Part shown: piece by piece, positions 59,658-64,000 of the stretch
How the letters are laid out: every line of letters begins with the position of its first letter
Numbering within the stretch: position 1 is the first letter of the stretch
Assembly (NCBI RefSeq): GCF_000768705.1
Contig: NZ_AVPJ01000006.1
Coordinates: 124,001 to 188,000, forward strand
Length of the DNA stretch: 64,000 nucleotides
Direction of reading: 5' to 3'
Source: Knoellia sinensis KCTC 19936
GTDB lineage: Bacteria > Actinomycetota > Actinomycetes > Actinomycetales > Dermatophilaceae
Notes under the pieces: generated by a model
Seen by the model: only the letters and a program-made list of their open reading frames with translations
Told to the model about the DNA's origin: nothing
Databases searched by the model: none
Program-made: the position numbers and the translations under genes

Positions 59658-60443
59658 CTAGAAGTCCTCCTCGTCCCAGATGCGCACCTTCTTGGGCTTC
59701 GCGGGACGGTCAGGATCGGCTTCGCGCTGCTCACGGCGCAGCCCGAGCCAGATGAGGATGAGGCCCACGGGCATCGAGAGCCACCACTGGAAGGCGTAGG
59801 CCTGGTGCGGCCCCAGACTGCGGTCGGGCTCCGCGAGCCGTTCCGGTCGAGGAGGCGTGGAGCCATCGGGGAGTCGTTCGGCGTCGAGAGTGACATAACC
59901 GTTCAGCAGTTCTCGGTCCCAGGCGCGCTCGAGGTCGGGAAGGGCGATGCTCGCCACCTGCCCTGCCGGGAGGGACTTGTCCTGGGTGCTCTCCAGTGGA
60001 CGTACCCACCCCACCACCGTGACGTCCCCCTCGGGTGGCGGAGCCACTTCAGGGACAACCGCGGCCCCGCGGTCCGAGTTTGCGACCCAGCCGCGGTCGA
60101 CCACCACGGTCTGCCCGTCCGCGAGTTCGAGGGGTGCCAGCACCTCGTATCCGAAGACACTGTGGTTCGGTCGGTTGCGCACGAGCACCTGTGGTCCGGC
60201 ATACCGACCCGTCGTCGTCACACGCGTCCAGTCGTCCGACCCGCGGTCCACTGGACGGTCGGTGAGGATGCTGGTCGCCGGCACGGGGTCCGCGCGGTAG
60301 TGCGCGTCGAGCAGGGCGTTGCGCTCCACCTTGAACTCGTGGCGGCCGTACTGCCAGTGGCCCAACTGGTAGGCCGCGAAGGCAAAGACGATGGAGAGTG
60401 CGAGAGCGCCCAGCCAACGCGGGGTGAGCAGACGCCGTAACAC
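59658..60443 (-). CDS. SURF1 family cytochrome oxidase assembly protein
   Basis: About 261 residues. Two transmembrane helices, near the N-terminus ([21 protein letters not shown]) and the C-terminus ([21 protein letters not shown]), flank an external domain. The SURF1 motifs are the N-terminal [41 protein letters not shown] and the C-terminal [12 protein letters not shown]1 assists heme a insertion into cytochrome c oxidase, matching ctaA/ctaB elsewhere in the window. Start choice: GTG 60443 is 7 nt after a TACCGT -10 box; ATG 60464 would add seven residues but leaves only 11 bp to the divergent moaA start. Confidence 0.9.
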   Translation of the reverse strand: MLRRLLTPRWLGALALSIVFAFAAYQLGHWQYGRHEFKVERNALLDAHYRADPVPATSILTDRPVDRGSDDWTRVTTTGRYAGPQVLVRNRPNHSVFGYEVLAPLELADGQTVVVDRGWVANSDRGAAVVPEVAPPPEGDVTVVGWVRPLESTQDKSLPAGQVASIALPDLERAWDRELLNGYVTLDAERLPDGSTPPRPERLAEPDRSLGPHQAYAFQWWLSMPVGLILIWLGLRREQREADPDRPAKPKKVRIWDEEDF

Positions 60444-60450
60444 GGACGTC

Positions 60451-60456
60451 ACGGTA
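60451..60456 (-). promoter_or_regulatory. -10 element of a predicted leaderless promoter (SURF1 gene)
   Basis: TACCGT on the minus strand, 7 nt before the GTG at 60443. Confidence 0.35.
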
Positions 60457-60463
60457 CCCGGCA

Positions 60464-60469
60464 TACGCT
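60464..60469 (+). promoter_or_regulatory. -10 element of a predicted leaderless moaA promoter
   Basis: TACGCT ends 6 nt before the moaA ATG at 60476. It is part of a CGGCATACGCT motif copy. Confidence 0.45.
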
Positions 60470-60475
60470 GGGGTC

Positions 60476-61486
60476 ATGTCCACAGCCCTGCCTGCGCCAC
60501 GACTGGTCGACCGTTTCGGTCGAGTCGCGCGTGACCTGCGGGTCTCGGTGACGGACAGGTGCAACCTCCGGTGTCGCTACTGCATGCCGGCCGAGGGACT
60601 GCCGTGGATGGCCAAGCCCGAGATGCTCACCGATGACGAGCTCGTCCGCCTCGTCGGCATCTTCGTGGGTCTCGGTGTCGAGCAGGTCCGTCTCACGGGC
60701 GGCGAACCCCTTCTGCGGCGTTCTCTCACTGATGTGGTGGCACGCATCGCCCAACTCCAGCCGAGGCCGCGCATCGCCATGACGACGAACGGTGTCGGTC
60801 TGGTGCGACTCGCCGCACCCCTGGCAGCAGCCGGCCTGGACCGGGTCAATGTCAGCCTCGACACGGTCGACCCCGTCGAGTTCGCCGACCTCACACGCCG
60901 AGACCGGCTGGCCGACGTCGAGGCAGGACTGAGCGCGGCTCGCGATGCAGGACTGGTGCCCGTCAAGGTCAATGCCGTCGCGATGCGCGGCATCAACGAC
61001 CACTCTGTGGCCGACCTGCTCGCGTGGTGCCTGGAGCGCGGATACGAGCTCCGCTTCATCGAGCAGATGCCGCTGGACGCCCAGCATGGGTGGGATGCTT
61101 CCGACATGGTCGGTGGCGACGAGGTCCGGGCCCGACTGTCCGAGCGCTTCGCCCTGACTCCGCTCCCAGCCACTGACCGGGGGAGCGCGCCTGCCGAGCG
61201 GTTCCTCGTGGACGGCGGTCCGGCCACCGTCGGCATCATCGCCAGCGTCACCGCGCCCTTCTGCGGGGCCTGCGACAGGACGAGGCTCACGGCAGACGGT
61301 CAAGTCCGCAACTGCCTGTTCTCGCAGCGCGAGACCGACCTGCGTGGCCCCATGCGTGACGGGGCCTCGGACGACGAGCTGGCGGCCCTGATCACGGGGG
61401 AGATGTGGCGCAAGGCCAAGGGCCATGGCATCGGGACGCAGGGCTTCGTCCAGCCTCTCCGCCCCATGAGCGCGATCGGCGGCTGA
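60476..61486 (+). CDS. moaA: MoaA, GTP 3',8-cyclase
   Basis: 336 residues, radical SAM enzyme. The first cluster motif is [12 protein letters not shown] (CxxxCxxC, ~residues 24-31) and TGGEPLLR binds SAM. The second [4Fe-4S] site is [21 protein letters not shown]. The conserved double-Gly C-terminus (MSAIGG) is present. It converts GTP to 3',8-cyclo-GTP, the first step of molybdenum cofactor synthesis. No other moa genes are adjacent. ATG 60476 is 6 nt after a -10 box, so leaderless. Confidence 0.97.
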   Translation: MSTALPAPRLVDRFGRVARDLRVSVTDRCNLRCRYCMPAEGLPWMAKPEMLTDDELVRLVGIFVGLGVEQVRLTGGEPLLRRSLTDVVARIAQLQPRPRIAMTTNGVGLVRLAAPLAAAGLDRVNVSLDTVDPVEFADLTRRDRLADVEAGLSAARDAGLVPVKVNAVAMRGINDHSVADLLAWCLERGYELRFIEQMPLDAQHGWDASDMVGGDEVRARLSERFALTPLPATDRGSAPAERFLVDGGPATVGIIASVTAPFCGACDRTRLTADGQVRNCLFSQRETDLRGPMRDGASDDELAALITGEMWRKAKGHGIGTQGFVQPLRPMSAIGG

Positions 61487-61494
61487 AAGGCGGA

Positions 61495-62804
<1,310 letters not shown>

Positions 62805-62851
62805 CACTTCCCATTACATCCCGCGTCACCACTCGAAGGAGAACGACCCCG

Positions 62852-63610
62852 ATGCTGCTCGAGGGCAAGAAACTGCTCATCACGGGAGTCCTCATGGACT
62901 CCTCGATCGCCTTTCACGTTGCCAAGCTGGCGCAGGAGCAGGGGGCCGAGGTCGTGCTCACCTCCTTCGGCCGCACCATGAAGATCACGTCGACGATCGC
63001 GAAGCGGCTGCCGTCCACGCCACCCGTGGTCGAGCTCGACGTCACGGACACGGAGCACTTGGCCAGCCTCGCCGAGCGCCTCGGCGAACACGTCGACCAT
63101 CTCGATGGGGTCCTGCACTCCATCGGCTTCGCCCCGCAGGGTGCCTTCAACTTCCTCGAAGGCACCTTCGAGGACGTCTCGACAGCGATGCACGCATCGG
63201 CGTACTCGCTCAAGTCCCTGGCCGTGGCGGCGCTCCCGCTGATGAGTCCTGGAGCATCGGTGGTCGGGCTGACGTTCGACGCCAAGTTCGCCTGGCCCGT
63301 CTACGACTGGATGGGCGTTGCCAAGGCAGCCTTCGAGTCCACCAACCGCTACCTCGCACGCGACCTGGGGCCGAAGGGCGTGCGGTGCAACCTCGTGGCG
63401 GCCGGGCCGATCAGGACGACCGCGGCGAAGTCGATCCCGGGCTTCCAGACCTTCGAGGATTCCTGGGGCGAACGTGCACCCCTGGGTTGGGACGTGAACG
63501 ACGCAGTCCCCGCCGCAAAGGCATGTGCCGCGTTGCTGTCCGACTGGTTCCCCGCGACGACGGGCGAGATTGTCCACGTCGACGGCGGCGTACACGCGAT
63601 GGGCTTCTGA
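62852..63610 (+). CDS. fabI: Enoyl-ACP reductase (FabI/InhA type)
   Basis: 252 residues. LLEGKKLLITGVLMDSSIAFHVA is the InhA-like start with the divergent Gly-rich motif of enoyl reductases, and YDWMGVAKAAFESTNRYLARDLG carries the Tyr-x6-Lys. GVHAMGF forms the end. The NADH-dependent last step of fatty acid elongation and the isoniazid/triclosan target class. The ATG has CGAAGGAGA upstream. It is closer to mycobacterial InhA than to E. coli FabI; this alone does not imply mycolic acids. Confidence 0.95.
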   Translation: MLLEGKKLLITGVLMDSSIAFHVAKLAQEQGAEVVLTSFGRTMKITSTIAKRLPSTPPVVELDVTDTEHLASLAERLGEHVDHLDGVLHSIGFAPQGAFNFLEGTFEDVSTAMHASAYSLKSLAVAALPLMSPGASVVGLTFDAKFAWPVYDWMGVAKAAFESTNRYLARDLGPKGVRCNLVAAGPIRTTAAKSIPGFQTFEDSWGERAPLGWDVNDAVPAAKACAALLSDWFPATTGEIVHVDGGVHAMGF

Positions 63611-63626
63611 GCCCGTCTCGACGAAC

Positions 63627-63632
63627 TAGGCT
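63627..63632 (+). promoter_or_regulatory. -10 element of a predicted leaderless promoter
   Basis: TAGGCT ends 6 nt before the GTG at 63639. Confidence 0.45.
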
Positions 63633-63638
63633 CGGCGA

Positions 63639-64000
63639 GTGACCAGCGACACCCGCGCCCGCCCTGCCGTGACCGCCACGGAGGTCCGCGTCCTCGAAGG
63701 GCCGAACCTCTACTTCCCGAAGCCGGCCGTCAAGGTCACCCTGGACCTCACGGCATACCTCGACGCCGACAAGGACGAGGTCCGTCGTGTCGCCCGGACA
63801 GCCGGGCTCGGTGCCATCCAAGCAGGAGGGCCGGGCACTGAACAGCGGCAGCGAGTGCTCGCCCGCCTGGCCGAGAGGGCAGTGCGCCACGTCTCGCGAG
63901 GATCAGGAACGAAGAGACTTGGCGTGCGGGCGCGCCCCGGCTCCGAGCGCTCCGTCGTCGTCGTGTCCTTCGTGTGGCGGCGCAGAGGATCCGCACAGGC
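63639..64000 (+). CDS. N-terminal part of a probable Mur-ligase/cyanophycin synthetase-like protein
   Basis: About 120 codons from the GTG at 63639, running off the window. EVRVLEGPNLYFPKPAVKVTLDL resembles the N-terminus of cyanophycin synthetase-like Mur ligases (xRVLxGPNxxxxxP), and the 3' part presumably carries the ATP-grasp/Mur domains. No ATP-binding motif is reached, so the identification is tentative. The start is set by the -10 box 6 nt upstream; a GGCATAC motif lies at 63752. Confidence 0.5.
   Translation, partial: MTSDTRARPAVTATEVRVLEGPNLYFPKPAVKVTLDLTAYLDADKDEVRRVARTAGLGAIQAGGPGTEQRQRVLARLAERAVRHVSRGSGTKRLGVRARPGSERSVVVVSFVWRRRGSAQ

Overview
This is a gene-dense, high-GC (roughly 70% by eye) chromosomal window from an actinomycete. 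The taxon call is inference. It rests on RbpA, WhiA, OpcA, a mycothiol-dependent maleylpyruvate isomerase, an acVLRF1-type protein, DUF3099, the SufR-BDCSUT operon next to ctaA/ctaB, many GTG/TTG starts, and leaderless promoters. The mixture looks most like Micrococcales, for example the Intrasporangiaceae/Dermatophilaceae. I saw no tRNA, rRNA, CRISPR array, transposase or prophage. This is core chromosome, not an island.

Layout. 1-9.9 kb: a partial Gfo/Idh/MocA oxidoreductase (-), uvrB, a MmcQ/YjbR protein, an alpha/beta hydrolase (-), a terC-type gene behind a yybP-ykoY (Mn2+) riboswitch, an EamA exporter (-), a GNAT acetyltransferase, an MBL hydrolase plus mycothiol-dependent isomerase pair (-), and a lipoprotein (-). 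9.9-23.4 kb: uvrA, a complete branched-chain amino acid ABC operon (livK-H-M-G-F, -), a Rieske lipoprotein, then uvrC-rapZ-yvcK-whiA. 24.5-28.4 kb: gap-pgk-tpiA-secG-rbpA. 28.4-37.0 kb (-): tkt-tal-pgi-zwf-opcA-pgl, a near-complete pentose phosphate operon. 37-45 kb: ctaB, an MFS/ArsR pair, ctaA, a deacetylase-like lipoprotein, a two-gene ABC transporter, psd and pssA. 45-52.6 kb: sufR-B-D-Rieske-C-S-U-T, then an acVLRF1 release factor and a small unknown protein. 52.6-64 kb: zinc metallopeptidase, ABC-F ATPase, TrpB2, an ABC exporter with a 16-codon coupled leader ORF, a secreted PGGTTP-repeat protein, SURF1, moaA, two small conserved proteins, fabG-fabI, and the 5' end of a probable Mur-ligase-like gene.

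How it fits together. All three nucleotide-excision-repair subunits lie within 21 kb but are not co-transcribed. uvrA, uvrB and uvrC each appear to have their own leaderless promoter, and uvrC heads the uvrC-rapZ-yvcK-whiA run. Central carbon metabolism fills 24-37 kb. Heme A synthesis (ctaA, ctaB), SURF1, Fe-S assembly and MoaA form a respiratory/metal-cofactor theme.

The most striking unexplained signal is an octamer, CGGCATAC/GTATGCCG. I counted about 34 copies of the octamer and 39 of its 7-base core by eye, against about 2 and 6-7 expected from base composition. It occurs in all reading frames, forces very rare ATA (Ile) codons, forms an inverted pair in a terminator hairpin, and supplies the -10 box of two promoters. 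This resembles a selected genome-wide DNA signal. Second-tier observations are a 23-bp inverted repeat in a divergent promoter region, a Lys/Ala-rich histone-like tail on UvrA, a coupled leader ORF, and a LivM with a 250-residue extra membrane domain.
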